DNA of 64,000 nt from NCBI GenBank assembly GCA_030065615.1, contig JASJDR010000005.1:16702-80701 (forward strand). Direction: 5' to 3'. The notes under the pieces were generated by a model that was not told the DNA's origin, did not search any database, and saw only the letters and a program-made list of their open reading frames with translations. This DNA is from Xenococcus sp. MO_188.B8 (GTDB lineage Bacteria > Cyanobacteriota > Cyanobacteriia > Cyanobacteriales > Xenococcaceae). Shown here piece after piece: positions 36,101 to 46,510 of the stretch (position 1 is the stretch's first letter; each line of letters begins with the position of its first letter). The position numbers were made by a program, and so were the translations under genes.

Positions 36101-36169
36101 TAGCGGTCAGATATTACGAATTAAATAAATACCTTAATAAATAACAATCCAAAGTTGGTCTATAGTAGA

Positions 36170-37840
36170 TTATTTTTTGCCCATACGAGCCATTTTTTCC
36201 TTAACAGCTAAACTCATGAGATAGCGCATCAATAATAAAAACCATAATCCCGACAAGCCAAACATCACAAAAGCCAAAATTTTATAGGCATTAACTAAGA
36301 AAATTGTTCCTGATAAGAGGCTAAATCCTGTTAAACAAGTAAAGATTAAACTTTTAATACCTAATTGAATTAGTTTTAAAGTGCGATCGCTTTCGACAGA
36401 ACGGACTCTAACTTGTAGTTCTCCTAATTCTAATCGAGATTCCAATCTTTGAATAGATAATTCAGTACGAGAAGGCTGATTAAATTTTTGTTGCACTAAA
36501 TCTTTAGTTTGTCTAGCTACAGTACCCAAAATATTAGTTGGTTGCTGAGAAAAAGCCAGACTTTTAAGAAAAGGTTGAGCAGCAGCTAAGAGATTATATT
36601 GTGGATCAAGAACTCGGGCAATTCCATCTAGAGTTGTCAGAGATTTAATAATAAAAGTCATCTGAGGAGGTAGACGAAATGGCTGTTGCTCAAACATCAG
36701 ATAAATTTCATCAGTTAGTTGTTCAAAAGCTTTAACATCTATTGGTTTATCACGGAATTCTGTTAAGAGAAAAGACACCATTCTTTTGATGGGAGTCATA
36801 TCAGAAACAGGTTCGATTAATCCCATATAAATTAAAGTTTGTACCACCTCATCGGTATCATTTTTTAAAACAGCAAAAAAAGTTTTGACCATCTGGTCTT
36901 GCGCGATCGCTTTAACCTCGGCCATGGTACCAAAATCATAAAAAATAATCTCTCCTTTCGGACTAACTGCCATATTTCCTGGGTGAGGATCGGACTGGAA
37001 AAAACCATCTTCCAATAATTGTTTGAGATAGCAAGTAATCCCCAATTGAATTACTTCTTTAGTATTAATTTTATGAGCTTCTAAAGTTTGGCGATCATCA
37101 ATTTTAATCCCTGGTAAATATTCTAGAGCTAAAACTTTGCGAGTTGTATATTGCCAATATACTTGGGGGGCAATTACCTTATGATATTTTTTAAAATTTT
37201 CCCGAAATCGTTCGGCATTTTTTCCTTCGTGAATATAATCTATTTCTTGAAAAAGCAGTTCAAAAAATTCTTGATAAATAGCCTCTAAATTATATTTTTT
37301 TAAACCCCGAGCAAACTGATTAATAAATCTAATTAAACGATGTAAAATTTCAAAATCTAGATTGAATAATTGCTCTAATCCTGGACGTTGTACCTTAACA
37401 ACAACATCTTCTCCTGTATACAATTTTGCCTTATGTACTTGTCCTAAACTAGCAGCCGCGATCGGTATCGGATCAAAATTACTAAACAAACTATAGATCG
37501 ATTTTCCTAACTCTTTTTCCACAACTGCGATCGCTTTTTCTGAAGCAAATGGCGGTACTCGATCTTGCAATTGACTAAATTCTTGAACATATTCTAAGGG
37601 AATCAAATCAGCACGGGTTGACAATGCTTGACCAATTTTAATAAATGTTGGTCCGAGGTTCAATAAATTCCTAACCAGCCATTTAGCACGACGAGTTTTT
37701 TGTCTAGAAGAATTATTGCCAACTAAATTATCCCACCAGATAGATAAAAGAAATCTCAAAGCAATCAAGAAAGTTTTGACTTGTCTTATAAACGGTGAAT
37801 AACTATTGTTAGACCAAGATAAGAGATGTTTTTTTTTCAT
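36170..37840 (-). CDS. ABC1/UbiB-family atypical protein kinase
   Basis: Family motifs are clear: GPTFIKIGQALSTRADLIP (KxGQ), FDPIPIAAASLGQVHKAKL (Ala-rich loop instead of the glycine loop), VVKVQRPGL (ATP lysine), SDPHPGNMAVSP and FYDFGTM (metal-binding loop). In cyanobacteria and plastids these proteins support prenylquinone metabolism. The C-terminus has two membrane helices (LIFTCLTGFSLLSGTIFLVN and VMFGLSGLWFLLLMRYL). Length 556 residues. The histidine kinase gene lies 32 bases upstream on the same strand, so they may share a transcript. The exact substrate of the kinase fold is not known. Confidence 0.93.
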   Translation of the reverse strand: MKKKHLLSWSNNSYSPFIRQVKTFLIALRFLLSIWWDNLVGNNSSRQKTRRAKWLVRNLLNLGPTFIKIGQALSTRADLIPLEYVQEFSQLQDRVPPFASEKAIAVVEKELGKSIYSLFSNFDPIPIAAASLGQVHKAKLYTGEDVVVKVQRPGLEQLFNLDFEILHRLIRFINQFARGLKKYNLEAIYQEFFELLFQEIDYIHEGKNAERFRENFKKYHKVIAPQVYWQYTTRKVLALEYLPGIKIDDRQTLEAHKINTKEVIQLGITCYLKQLLEDGFFQSDPHPGNMAVSPKGEIIFYDFGTMAEVKAIAQDQMVKTFFAVLKNDTDEVVQTLIYMGLIEPVSDMTPIKRMVSFLLTEFRDKPIDVKAFEQLTDEIYLMFEQQPFRLPPQMTFIIKSLTTLDGIARVLDPQYNLLAAAQPFLKSLAFSQQPTNILGTVARQTKDLVQQKFNQPSRTELSIQRLESRLELGELQVRVRSVESDRTLKLIQLGIKSLIFTCLTGFSLLSGTIFLVNAYKILAFVMFGLSGLWFLLLMRYLMSLAVKEKMARMGKK

Positions 37841-37872
37841 TCAGAATTCAAACAAGAGAATTCAAAAATATG

Positions 37873-39807
37873 TCAAATTTGTTTAATCTGAGGTAATTTT
37901 ACTGTAAAAATTGTTCTAAAAACTTGCGAATTTTCTAAAGGTTTGCTGGTTACAGAGATACTACCATCAAGATGTTCGACTAAATATTTCACTAAAGCTA
38001 AACCTAAACCGGTACCAGGAACAGCGCGATCTGTTACTCCTTTACCGCGACGAAATTTATCAAAGATATAAGGTAATTCATCCTCGGCAATCCCTGCACC
38101 ATTATTCTCAATTGTAATTTCCAGTTCTTTTCCCTTAAGAGTCTGATGACTACTAGCAGATAAACTAACCGCAGTATCAGGTTCGGCATATTTACCTGCA
38201 TTCAATAATAACTCATTGAGAATATTATTCAGACTATCCAAATCAGAATAAAAACTTAAATTTGGTTCAGAAAAATTAGTTTCTAAGGTCAATCCCCGAT
38301 TAGAATGCCATTTTTCGGTAAAAGAGCCAACTAGTTCTTCCGCAATCTGATTAAAATTTAGCTCCTGCGGATCAAATGTTAACTGTCCCGATTCTGCCTG
38401 TTGTAAAGTCAGTAAATCTTTGATTAAATTATATTCGCGATCCCATTCTTGTTCGAGAATATTGAGATACTTGTCTCGCATGGTATCGGGTAAAGGCTGG
38501 CGCAACATTTTGATTGCCATTTTCATACTAGTTAAAGGAGTTTTCAGCTCATGAGACATGCTGTTAAGAAAATCATCTTTCAGCTCATTGAGTTTTTGTA
38601 ACTGCTCAATATGCTGGCGCATTTTTTCTGACAATTTAGCTTGAACATCTAGACTCCATTTCAGTTGCGCTGTTCTTTCTTCAACTATCGATTGTACTTG
38701 GTTGAGAGTAAGATGGTGGATCATTGCGATACTCATTTGAGTAGCAATCCAGCTAATCAACTCCACTTCATCCTCAGTCCAATCATGGGGTTGATCTCTT
38801 TCAAAAACTAAAAAACCCAAAACTAAAGCTGGCTGAGATTCACTGGTCTTTTTCCCCATCAAAGGGATTATCAACAATGCAGCTGGATTTCCTAGCACTG
38901 GGTCATTAGGAGGAGACTCGGTTGCTAAGTCAGAATAATTTGTCTTTTGATTCACTGTCAAAGCTTCTGGTGCTTGAGTAAAAGCTTGTTGACACCAAAC
39001 AGAATCTGCTAATGAAAAAGCCAAATCCTGCTCTAATGAAGAATCTTGCTCCTTATTAGACCAATAATAAGCTATTTTTACTGTAGCTTGCACTGCTTTT
39101 TTACGAGCACGATGACTAAAAAGAGGATCTTTATATTTGAGGGTCAAAACTTTTCCTCGATTCACTTCCAGAACTTGACCAATTTCTGACAATACAAGAT
39201 TAAACAACAAATCTAAGTCCGAATTGCAACTAATCTCTTGACTGAGACGACTGAGTAGATTTTGGTACCTAGTTTTAGCTTGAGCTTTGTGTTGTAATTG
39301 AATGTGGGAAATTGCTATTGCCATTGAATCTGAAACTTTTTCTAATAATTTTTTTTCGGTATGAGTCCATTGATAAGGATGAGATTTGAGCAGAGTTACG
39401 GCACCATTAGCTTTTCCTTGAAAGCTAGTTATGATATTGAGAGATGTTTTGGCAAAACAATTTTTAGGAAAAATATCGTTACTAAAAGCAAAATTAGCTT
39501 GGGGCTTGTCCGTAGATATTACTGATTTTGATAGTAAACAATCAGACCACAATGCTGATAGACGCTCTTTCTCTATTAAGGTAAGCGCTTTATTAATTGA
39601 CCAGCCAAATTGCAAATTTTTGGCAGAATCAAGATCTCCAGAAATAATGCTACAAGCATCTACTTGAAATAAGTCAGTCATTGTTGATGCAAGATTATTG
39701 AGAATACTTGGAATATGAGAGTTGGAGATAACTTTCAAGATTTGTTTTTCGATCTGGTGAGACTGTGGTAAATGTTGCATTTTCTCCGCCAAATATTCCT
39801 GATTCAT
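37873..39807 (-). CDS. GAF-domain sensor histidine kinase
   Basis: Two GAF-like domains occupy about residues 20-170 and 185-385; a coiled coil leads into the HisKA domain, with the phosphorylated His in LNSMSHELKTPLTSMKMAI (near 418), and an HATPase domain (NELLLNAGKYAEPDTAV, FDKFRRGKGVTDRAVPG, TGLGLALVKYLVEHLDG). GAF domains may bind bilin or other ligands; I see no obvious Cys-His bilin site. No membrane segment. ATG at 39805-39807 overlaps the stop of an upstream frame as ATGA; a TTG six bases upstream is the alternative. No partner response regulator is adjacent. Confidence 0.92.
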   Translation of the reverse strand: MNQEYLAEKMQHLPQSHQIEKQILKVISNSHIPSILNNLASTMTDLFQVDACSIISGDLDSAKNLQFGWSINKALTLIEKERLSALWSDCLLSKSVISTDKPQANFAFSNDIFPKNCFAKTSLNIITSFQGKANGAVTLLKSHPYQWTHTEKKLLEKVSDSMAIAISHIQLQHKAQAKTRYQNLLSRLSQEISCNSDLDLLFNLVLSEIGQVLEVNRGKVLTLKYKDPLFSHRARKKAVQATVKIAYYWSNKEQDSSLEQDLAFSLADSVWCQQAFTQAPEALTVNQKTNYSDLATESPPNDPVLGNPAALLIIPLMGKKTSESQPALVLGFLVFERDQPHDWTEDEVELISWIATQMSIAMIHHLTLNQVQSIVEERTAQLKWSLDVQAKLSEKMRQHIEQLQKLNELKDDFLNSMSHELKTPLTSMKMAIKMLRQPLPDTMRDKYLNILEQEWDREYNLIKDLLTLQQAESGQLTFDPQELNFNQIAEELVGSFTEKWHSNRGLTLETNFSEPNLSFYSDLDSLNNILNELLLNAGKYAEPDTAVSLSASSHQTLKGKELEITIENNGAGIAEDELPYIFDKFRRGKGVTDRAVPGTGLGLALVKYLVEHLDGSISVTSKPLENSQVFRTIFTVKLPQIKQI

Positions 39808-39995
39808 AGGCAAGGAAAGTGAGCTCTTGTTTGACCTAAACAGGTTAATAGTGGAACTAAATTGGTTCGAGTTTTTGGTAATCTGTTGTTCTGTCGCCCA
39901 TCATCTTGAATCACTGCCCGATAAAGAGGAAAGATCTTAATCAGCTGCTCTAAACTACTTCCTATAGAGTTAGCATTCCCATTTTTGTCAAATTT
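39804..39995 (-). other. Open 63-codon frame overlapping the histidine kinase start by ATGA
   Basis: After a TAG at 39996-39998 the reverse strand stays open to TGA at 39804-39806. It reads NSIGSSLEQLIKIFPLYRAV, then DDGRQNNRLPKTRTNLVPLL. The stop overlaps the kinase ATG in the ATGA manner of coupled genes, and the sequence looks protein-like. There is no ATG in the frame; only GTG within it. It is either the C-terminal remnant of a lost upstream gene or chance. Family not recognised. Confidence 0.35.
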
Positions 39996-40127
39996 CTACC
40001 AAAATTATCATAGTACTTTTATTTGGGAATCAATAACTAATTTAATCTATTGCTTATGCAATATAACAAAATAGTAATTATTATTCACTATTTTCTAAAT
40101 GATATTGAGAAACTTGACTATTTTCGT
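39996..40127. other. Spacer between the two sensor genes
   Basis: AT-rich, with no gene recognised; includes a short inverted string near 40052 (TTGCTTATGCAA). Together with the frame at 39804-39995 it fills the gap between the histidine kinase and the FHA-PAS-EAL gene. Confidence 0.3.
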
Positions 40128-42584
40128 TCATAAATTTAAAGGCAGCATTTTAGTAGCTTCTTCTGCTTCTAAAGGACGACTGAACCAAAAGCCTTGCATT
40201 TGTATACATTCTTGACTTCTTAAGAGTTCAATTTGTTCTTCTGTTTCCACTCCTTCAGCTACGATTCTCAGATCAAAGCCTTTCCCTAGGGCAACCATAG
40301 CAGAAATGATCGCTAAATCTTGAGGATTATTGGTCAGATTTTGAATAAAATCTCGATCAATCTTTAAAGTGTCAAAAGGAATTTTTTTCAGTCTTTCTAA
40401 AGAAGAAAACCCCGTAGCAAAGTCATCAATAGAAATATATAGACCAATATCTTGTAATTGAGATAGAATAACCCGAGAATAGTCTATATCTTTCATTACA
40501 GTACTAGCAGATATTTCTAACTCTAGTAAATAGGGTTCTAATTTAGTCTCATCTAATATTTGTTTGATTGTTAATGGTAAATCAGGTTGTTGAAATTGTA
40601 GAGAAGAAAGGTTTACCGATATTTTTGATGGTGGTAATCCTTGAGCATGCCAGGCTTTATTCTGCTTACAAGCAGTTCTTATAACCCATTCTCCAATAGG
40701 TACAATTAATCCTGTTTGTTCTGCTATGGCAAGAAAACTAGCTGGGGAAACTAGACCTAGTTCGGGATGTTGCCAGCGCAAAAGAGCTTCTATTCCTTGA
40801 ATATCACCATTGCTAACATTAATTTGAGGTTGATAGTAAAGTACAAATTCTTCATTTTCTAAAGCATGATGTAAAAAATGTTCTAATTTTAGTTGCACCA
40901 TAGCCTGAGAATTCATATTTTCACTATAGAAATGGTAGCTAAGAGCACTAGTATCCTTAATACGAGATAAAGCAATATCAGCATTTTTGAGTAAGAGTTC
41001 TACATTATCTCCATCTTGGGGATAAATTGAAATTCCCATTTTGACTGTAATATGCAATTGGTGCTTTTCTAGTTTAAAGTCTTGTTCTAAAGAATCTAAT
41101 ATTTTTACACTAACTTTAGCTGCTTCTTCAATGGCACTAATTGTGGGCACAAGAATGATAAAATTATCTTCCTCCCAGTGAACAACTGTATCTTCAGAGC
41201 CCAAAGCAGATTTAATTCTTTCAGAAAAACTAGAGAGTAATACATTGCTTAATCTAATATTTAAAGAGTTTTTTATGACTGGAAACTCATTAATTTTTAC
41301 TGATATTATTGCTAGTAATTTATCATTCCTGGCTGCATCTCTTACGGCATTACTTAATTGTTCTAGAAATTTTATTGGTTTGGACACAATAGCGGGATTA
41401 TGGTTATCACTATAATATTCTTGATCATCGTTATGATTTCTGATCAAAAATAATATAATCTGAGTTTCCTGATAATCTATTAAGTCAATATCCAAACTTA
41501 CTGTAACAAGATTACCATTTTTACGACGTAAACAGTATTCTTCAATAAATAATGATTTTTTCGCAACAATATCTGATAAATTGTCTAAGATATCTGATTT
41601 GTCAAAAATTAAGTCATTAATCGAAGTTGCAGTCAATTCTTCTTGAGAATAGTTAAGAATATCACAAGTAGTTTCATTGACTTCTAATATTTTTCTATTA
41701 CTGTAATCTACTAAAATTATGCCTTCATTATTTTTTTGAGATATAACATTGTAAATAGATTTTCTCAAAGATAATTTATTTCTTAGTATTTTATACTCAG
41801 TAATATCGTCAATATAGCTTCTAATTAGTTTATTTTCAGGCAAATAGTAAGAGCTTTGACGAAAATATTTATCATTTATTTTTAATTCTCGAACAAAAGC
41901 CTTCTGGTCGCTAGTGGCTTGAGATACTAATTCTTCTAGTAGAGGATGTTGAGCTCTTTTTCTGGTGAGATCCTTGAAAGATGCTAAAGCCTGAGAATTG
42001 ATATAAGTAATATTATTATTGAGATCAATTTCAATAATTGATTGAGAACTTAAATCAGCAACAGAAGTTAAACGAATTAGTTCAGCATTATCAAATTGCT
42101 CAACATAATTTTGGTTTTCTTCCTCATAGGAAATTAATGTTTCTTTATTAATTAGAGTTTGTTTACTATGATCTTCGCGACTTGAAGCTCTAGATGATTC
42201 AAGAATAGAATTACCATAACTATTTGGTAGTCCAGGGTCCTGATCAGTGACTTGATATTTAGCATTTAAATCGGCACTAAACTTGATAGTATCACCATGC
42301 TTTAATTCATGAACTAAGCATTTTTTATTATTAATAAAAATCCCATTGCGACTTCTATTTCCCTGCAAGTCACCATCTAAAATCCAGTAAGAATAACTAT
42401 TATTTTTAACGTCAGTTCTTCTTAGTAAAGTAGCATGATTTCGGGATACTTTTTGGGAAGAAAGAACAATATCATTATTAGAATGTCTGCCAATGGAATA
42501 GGTTGCTTCATTTAATGTAACTGCCTTGCTACAAGTCGAGTCTTCAATAATTAGTACATGATGCTTTATTCCTAATTCATTCAT
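40128..42584 (-). CDS. FHA-PAS-PAS-(degenerate GGDEF)-EAL protein
   Basis: The order is FHA (about 10-105: TYSIGRHSNNDIVLSSQKVS, NGIFINNKK), two PAS domains (about 165-270 and 275-395), a GGDEF-like domain and an EAL domain. Where GGDEF should be, near residue 471, the sequence is WEEDNFIILV, so diguanylate cyclase activity is not expected. The EAL domain keeps GIEALLRW, NLSSLQF, IDDFATGFSS, LKIDRDF and VAEGVET, but the conserved ITES reads ISAS. It probably degrades or senses c-di-GMP under control of phospho-Thr binding and PAS input. The 818-residue protein has no membrane segment. Confidence 0.9.
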   Translation of the reverse strand: MNELGIKHHVLIIEDSTCSKAVTLNEATYSIGRHSNNDIVLSSQKVSRNHATLLRRTDVKNNSYSYWILDGDLQGNRSRNGIFINNKKCLVHELKHGDTIKFSADLNAKYQVTDQDPGLPNSYGNSILESSRASSREDHSKQTLINKETLISYEEENQNYVEQFDNAELIRLTSVADLSSQSIIEIDLNNNITYINSQALASFKDLTRKRAQHPLLEELVSQATSDQKAFVRELKINDKYFRQSSYYLPENKLIRSYIDDITEYKILRNKLSLRKSIYNVISQKNNEGIILVDYSNRKILEVNETTCDILNYSQEELTATSINDLIFDKSDILDNLSDIVAKKSLFIEEYCLRRKNGNLVTVSLDIDLIDYQETQIILFLIRNHNDDQEYYSDNHNPAIVSKPIKFLEQLSNAVRDAARNDKLLAIISVKINEFPVIKNSLNIRLSNVLLSSFSERIKSALGSEDTVVHWEEDNFIILVPTISAIEEAAKVSVKILDSLEQDFKLEKHQLHITVKMGISIYPQDGDNVELLLKNADIALSRIKDTSALSYHFYSENMNSQAMVQLKLEHFLHHALENEEFVLYYQPQINVSNGDIQGIEALLRWQHPELGLVSPASFLAIAEQTGLIVPIGEWVIRTACKQNKAWHAQGLPPSKISVNLSSLQFQQPDLPLTIKQILDETKLEPYLLELEISASTVMKDIDYSRVILSQLQDIGLYISIDDFATGFSSLERLKKIPFDTLKIDRDFIQNLTNNPQDLAIISAMVALGKGFDLRIVAEGVETEEQIELLRSQECIQMQGFWFSRPLEAEEATKMLPLNL

Positions 42585-42879
42585 TATTTTTCAGAAAATA
42601 TTTAGATATTTTGGGGATTGAATGTGGCTGCTAATTATGTTCTTTGGTAAAAATGAAGAATTAATAGTATGCCATAAAATAGGTCGGCAAAATTGCAAAA
42701 CTACTAATCTTCAAGGAAACATATTAGGCTAAACGCTCATGCATTCTAACAACAGGATTAAACCTATAGTTCCCTAAAATAACCTTGAAAATATCATTTT
42801 TGAGGATTGGGGAATATGCTGAAAGGATGAACGATGAGGAAAATACACAATGAGATCTTCCCCATCTCCCTCGTCTTGA

Positions 42880-44562
42880 TTAGAGATTAAGATCTGTAAC
42901 AGCGCCTAAACTACTAGAAGAAACTAACTTGGCATATTTAGCTAATACTCCTCTGGTATAGCGAGGTGCGGTCGGTTGCCAATTGGCTTGGCGTTTGGCT
43001 AATTCTTCTTCGCTAACATTGAGTTGAAGTAATTTCTGACGAGCATCAATAGTAATACTATCCCCTTCTTCTACTAGGGCAATTGGGCCTCCTACTGCTG
43101 CTTCTGGCGCAACATGACCGACCACGAGACCGTAGGTTCCACCAGAAAAACGACCATCAGTAATTAAGCCGACAGAATCGCCTAATCCCGCACCAATAAT
43201 TGCCGAGGTGGGAGCCAGCATTTCTCGCATTCCTGGCCCTCCTTTGGGGCCTTCATAGCGTACGATAATGACATCTCCTGGGTTAATTTTGCCTTGTAAA
43301 ATAGCATCGAGACAGGATTCTTCGGACTCAAAAACTCTCGCTGGACCAGTAATTTGAGGATTTTTTACCCCACTGATTTTCGCCACTGCACCTTCGGTTG
43401 CCAGGTTCCCTTTTAGTACAGCTAAATGCCCTTCTGTATAGACAGGTTTATCCCAAGGACGGATGACATCTTGATTAGCTGGGGGAATATCAGGAACTTC
43501 GGCTAATACTTCAGCAATGGTTTGTCCAGAAATAGTTAAGGCATCACCATGTAGCAACCCGTGATTGAGTAACATTTTCATGACTAGGGGAATGCCGCCC
43601 ACTTGATGCAGATCGGTTGCCACATATTGACCAGAGGGTTTTAGGTCGCAGATAACGGGAACTCGTTGACGAATGGTTTCAAAATCATCGATAGTTAATT
43701 CTACACCAATAGTATTCGCGATCGCGAGTAAATGTAAAACTGCATTGGTGGAACCGCCGACTGCCATAATGACGGAGATGGCATTTTCAAAGGCTTTACG
43801 GGTTAAAATTTGACTGGGAAGAATTTGTTTGCGGACAGCTTCTACAAGGACAAAAGCTGATTTTTCGGTACTTTCTGCTTTTTCTTCGTCTTCGGCTGCC
43901 ATAGTTGAAGAGTAAGGTAAACTCAATCCCATTGCTTCGATAGCCGAAGACATGGTATTAGCTGTAAACATACCACCACAAGACCCTGCTCCCGGACAAG
44001 CATGGCGTTCAATGGCCATTAGTTCTGACTCATCGATTTTACCCGCACTAAATTGTCCTACGGCTTCAAAAGCACTAACTACAGTGAGGTCTTGCCCCTT
44101 ATAATGTCCAGGTTTAATCGTGCCACCATAGACAAAGATAGCAGGAATATTCATTCTCGCGATCGCAATTATGGCTCCTGGCATATTTTTGTCACAACCA
44201 CCAATTGCCATCACACCATCCATGCTTTGGCCATTACAAGCGGTTTCAATAGAGTCAGCAATCACATCGCGGGATACTAGAGAATATTTCATGCCTTCTG
44301 TACCCATCGAGATGCCATCACTGATGGTGATGGTGCCAAACATTTGCGGCATCGCACCGGCATCTCTAAGAGCAGTTTCCCCTCGTTTTGCTAGGATATT
44401 AATACCCATATTACAGGGGGTAATTGTACTGTAACCATTGGCTAGACCGATTATGGGTTTCGTAAAATCTTCATCGCTAAAACCTGTTGCTCTAAGCATG
44501 GCGCGGTTTGGCGATCTCTGATGTCCTTGGGTTACAACTTGACTTCTCCGATTGTCTGACAT
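42880..44562 (-). CDS. ilvD: Dihydroxy-acid dehydratase
   Basis: This iron-sulfur enzyme makes 2-oxoisovalerate and 2-oxo-3-methylvalerate in the branched-chain amino acid pathway. The cluster-binding motifs [20 protein letters not shown] and [19 protein letters not shown] are present, as are [20 protein letters not shown] and the C-terminal [13 protein letters not shown]. The 560-residue length is normal for the [2Fe-2S] type. It is a single gene with about 300 bases of spacer on each side; no attenuator peptide was recognised. Confidence 0.97.
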   Translation of the reverse strand: MSDNRRSQVVTQGHQRSPNRAMLRATGFSDEDFTKPIIGLANGYSTITPCNMGINILAKRGETALRDAGAMPQMFGTITISDGISMGTEGMKYSLVSRDVIADSIETACNGQSMDGVMAIGGCDKNMPGAIIAIARMNIPAIFVYGGTIKPGHYKGQDLTVVSAFEAVGQFSAGKIDESELMAIERHACPGAGSCGGMFTANTMSSAIEAMGLSLPYSSTMAAEDEEKAESTEKSAFVLVEAVRKQILPSQILTRKAFENAISVIMAVGGSTNAVLHLLAIANTIGVELTIDDFETIRQRVPVICDLKPSGQYVATDLHQVGGIPLVMKMLLNHGLLHGDALTISGQTIAEVLAEVPDIPPANQDVIRPWDKPVYTEGHLAVLKGNLATEGAVAKISGVKNPQITGPARVFESEESCLDAILQGKINPGDVIIVRYEGPKGGPGMREMLAPTSAIIGAGLGDSVGLITDGRFSGGTYGLVVGHVAPEAAVGGPIALVEEGDSITIDARQKLLQLNVSEEELAKRQANWQPTAPRYTRGVLAKYAKLVSSSSLGAVTDLNL

Positions 44563-44870
44563 ACTATTTGCCTCCTTCTAGTTCTTCCTCTCTGTATATG
44601 ATGGACTATTGAGGGTTAATTATTGATTGAATTAGATTTTAAGGTTGCGAGCCCCCATTCGAGGATAAAGGAATTCTACCTCAATAAATTGTAGACCTCT
44701 TAGAGACTACAGAGTTTTAACTCTAATTGCTTCTAATAGTGTTAGGGAAATTTTTTGAGTTTTTCTACCCTTATCAACTAAAAACTAACACCATTGGAGC
44801 GAAGTTCCGATATAATTATTCCCCTATGAGATTTTTGGCATTAAATACTGGCAATGACATTTAAAAATTT
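44563..44870. other. Divergent spacer between ilvD and the VanZ-like gene
   Basis: A 308-base stretch that should carry promoters for both divergent genes. I see no palindrome of note, no leader peptide with branched-chain codons and no gene remnant. Confidence 0.3.
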
Positions 44871-46427
44871 ATGGCTCAACATCATGCCTCACAGCGAAAT
44901 TTATTGCAATTAATTGAGACCAAATCTCAGACAATAATTATCTTGAGCAGTTTTATTATTTTATTGGTAACTCTATTACCATTTGATTTTAGTTATCCAG
45001 ATAATTTCTCTTGGAATGATGTTACAACTATTATTGCTACAGGTTCTTCTATAGGAGATATTGTAGTTAATTTAGCTTTATTTATGCCTTTTGGTTGGGG
45101 ATTAACTTCATTATTCACTATCAAAAAGTTTAGTTTACCAAAAAGTATCTTACTAACTTTTATTGCTAGTTTTTGTTTTTCCTCAATAGTTGAATTTTTA
45201 CAAATCTTTTTACTTTTACGTAGGACTACTTCCACAGATATAGTCAGCAATAGTTTGAGTGGAATTTTAGGGGGAGTATTTTTTTTATTACTTCGCAATA
45301 CATTAAAAAGAGTTGATTTGTATTTTAATAAAAGAATTATTTTTCAAATATTGATAGTTATTTGGCTTATCTATTTGATAATTATTGGTATATCGTTATT
45401 TTCTTTAAAAGATGCTACAAAACTCAGTAATTGGCATTCTCAATTTCCTCTGGTGATCGGGAATGAACAAACTGGTGATCGACCCTGGAAAGGAGAAATA
45501 TCTTATTTGTATATCAGCGATCGCTTTTTGTCGAGTAAAACTATAGCAGAAATGTTGACAACTAACCAGCAAACTAAAACGCTTCAAGATTATTTCTTGG
45601 GAGCATATATTTTTGAGGAGTCACAATCAAAATATACTGATCAATTGGGTAATTTACCAAGTCTAGAATGGCAAGCAAAATCTATTACAAAAACAGATCA
45701 ACTAGCTATAAATTTAGATAAAAATAATTGGTTAAAAACCGAAGTTATTCCCACTCAATTGAATCAAAAAATTAAGGATAACTCCCAATTCACTATTATT
45801 GCTAACATAAAAACTCATCAGAAACAACAACTAGGGCCAGCGCGAATCTTTTCTCTTTCCCACAATATGTATCAGAGAAATCTAACTTTAGGACAAATGG
45901 GAACAAGTTTGAATTTACGTCTACGAACTCCTATAACAGGCATTAATGGCAGAACACCAGAAATGATTCTGAGAAATTTCTTTAGCGATCTGCAACCTCA
46001 TCAAATCGCGATCGCGTATAATAGCAAGCAATTAAAAATTTATGTAGATAGTATAGACAATGTCTATAATTTGAAACTAAATTCAGAAGCAGCTTTATTT
46101 TGGTCAGTTCTTTCTGTGTTAGGTAGCAAAACACCGATCTATATTGGCAAGAGCAGATTATACAATTTTCTTTATCATGACTTGTTATTTGTTCCTTTTG
46201 GTTTTTTATTAGCTTTGATATTAATTCTATTACCAAAGAACAAAAGATTTTATCTACTAATATTCTTTTGGGGAATAATCCTTCCTCCTTTAGTTATTGA
46301 GAGCATTATTGTTAGTACTAACAACAGAACTTGGAGTTGTGACTATCTTTTTGTGAGTATTCTGACAATTGTAACAACAAGCTTAATATTTAAAATTCTA
46401 ATAACATTAAGATATAAAAATACTTAG
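44871..46427 (+). CDS. VanZ-like membrane protein with a LamG/ConA-like middle domain
   Basis: The N-terminal about 190 residues have the VanZ-type helices: IIILSSFIILLVTLLPFDF, DIVVNLALFMPFGWGLTSL, LLTFIASFCFSSIVEFLQIF and the STDIVSNSLSGILGGVFFLL motif, then a fifth helix. The middle (about 200-430) resembles a concanavalin-like (LamG) beta-sandwich (NSQFTIIANIKTHQKQQLGP, HQIAIAYNSKQLKIYVD). Two or three further helices end the protein. It is a membrane protein of unknown role; the VanZ name refers to a teicoplanin-resistance gene but most members are uncharacterised. A lectin-like insert suggests glycan contact outside the cell. 518 residues. Confidence 0.8.
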   Translation: MAQHHASQRNLLQLIETKSQTIIILSSFIILLVTLLPFDFSYPDNFSWNDVTTIIATGSSIGDIVVNLALFMPFGWGLTSLFTIKKFSLPKSILLTFIASFCFSSIVEFLQIFLLLRRTTSTDIVSNSLSGILGGVFFLLLRNTLKRVDLYFNKRIIFQILIVIWLIYLIIIGISLFSLKDATKLSNWHSQFPLVIGNEQTGDRPWKGEISYLYISDRFLSSKTIAEMLTTNQQTKTLQDYFLGAYIFEESQSKYTDQLGNLPSLEWQAKSITKTDQLAINLDKNNWLKTEVIPTQLNQKIKDNSQFTIIANIKTHQKQQLGPARIFSLSHNMYQRNLTLGQMGTSLNLRLRTPITGINGRTPEMILRNFFSDLQPHQIAIAYNSKQLKIYVDSIDNVYNLKLNSEAALFWSVLSVLGSKTPIYIGKSRLYNFLYHDLLFVPFGFLLALILILLPKNKRFYLLIFFWGIILPPLVIESIIVSTNNRTWSCDYLFVSILTIVTTSLIFKILITLRYKNT

Positions 46428-46484
46428 CCAAAGGAATTTTCAAGAAATTCACGTAACTAGACTTAATTTCAAGTTAATTGTGAT

Positions 46485-46510
46485 GGAAACGAAGTTTCCT
46501 GTTATTTTAT
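46485..46510 (+). terminator. Possible terminator after the VanZ-like gene
   Basis: GGAAAC at 46485-46490 and GTTTCC at 46494-46499 form a six-base stem with loop GAA, followed by TGTTATTTTATC. The T-tract is broken, so the strength is doubtful. It lies about 58 bases after the stop. Beyond it, up to the CRP-like sites, the spacer is very AT-rich with no gene. Confidence 0.45.
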
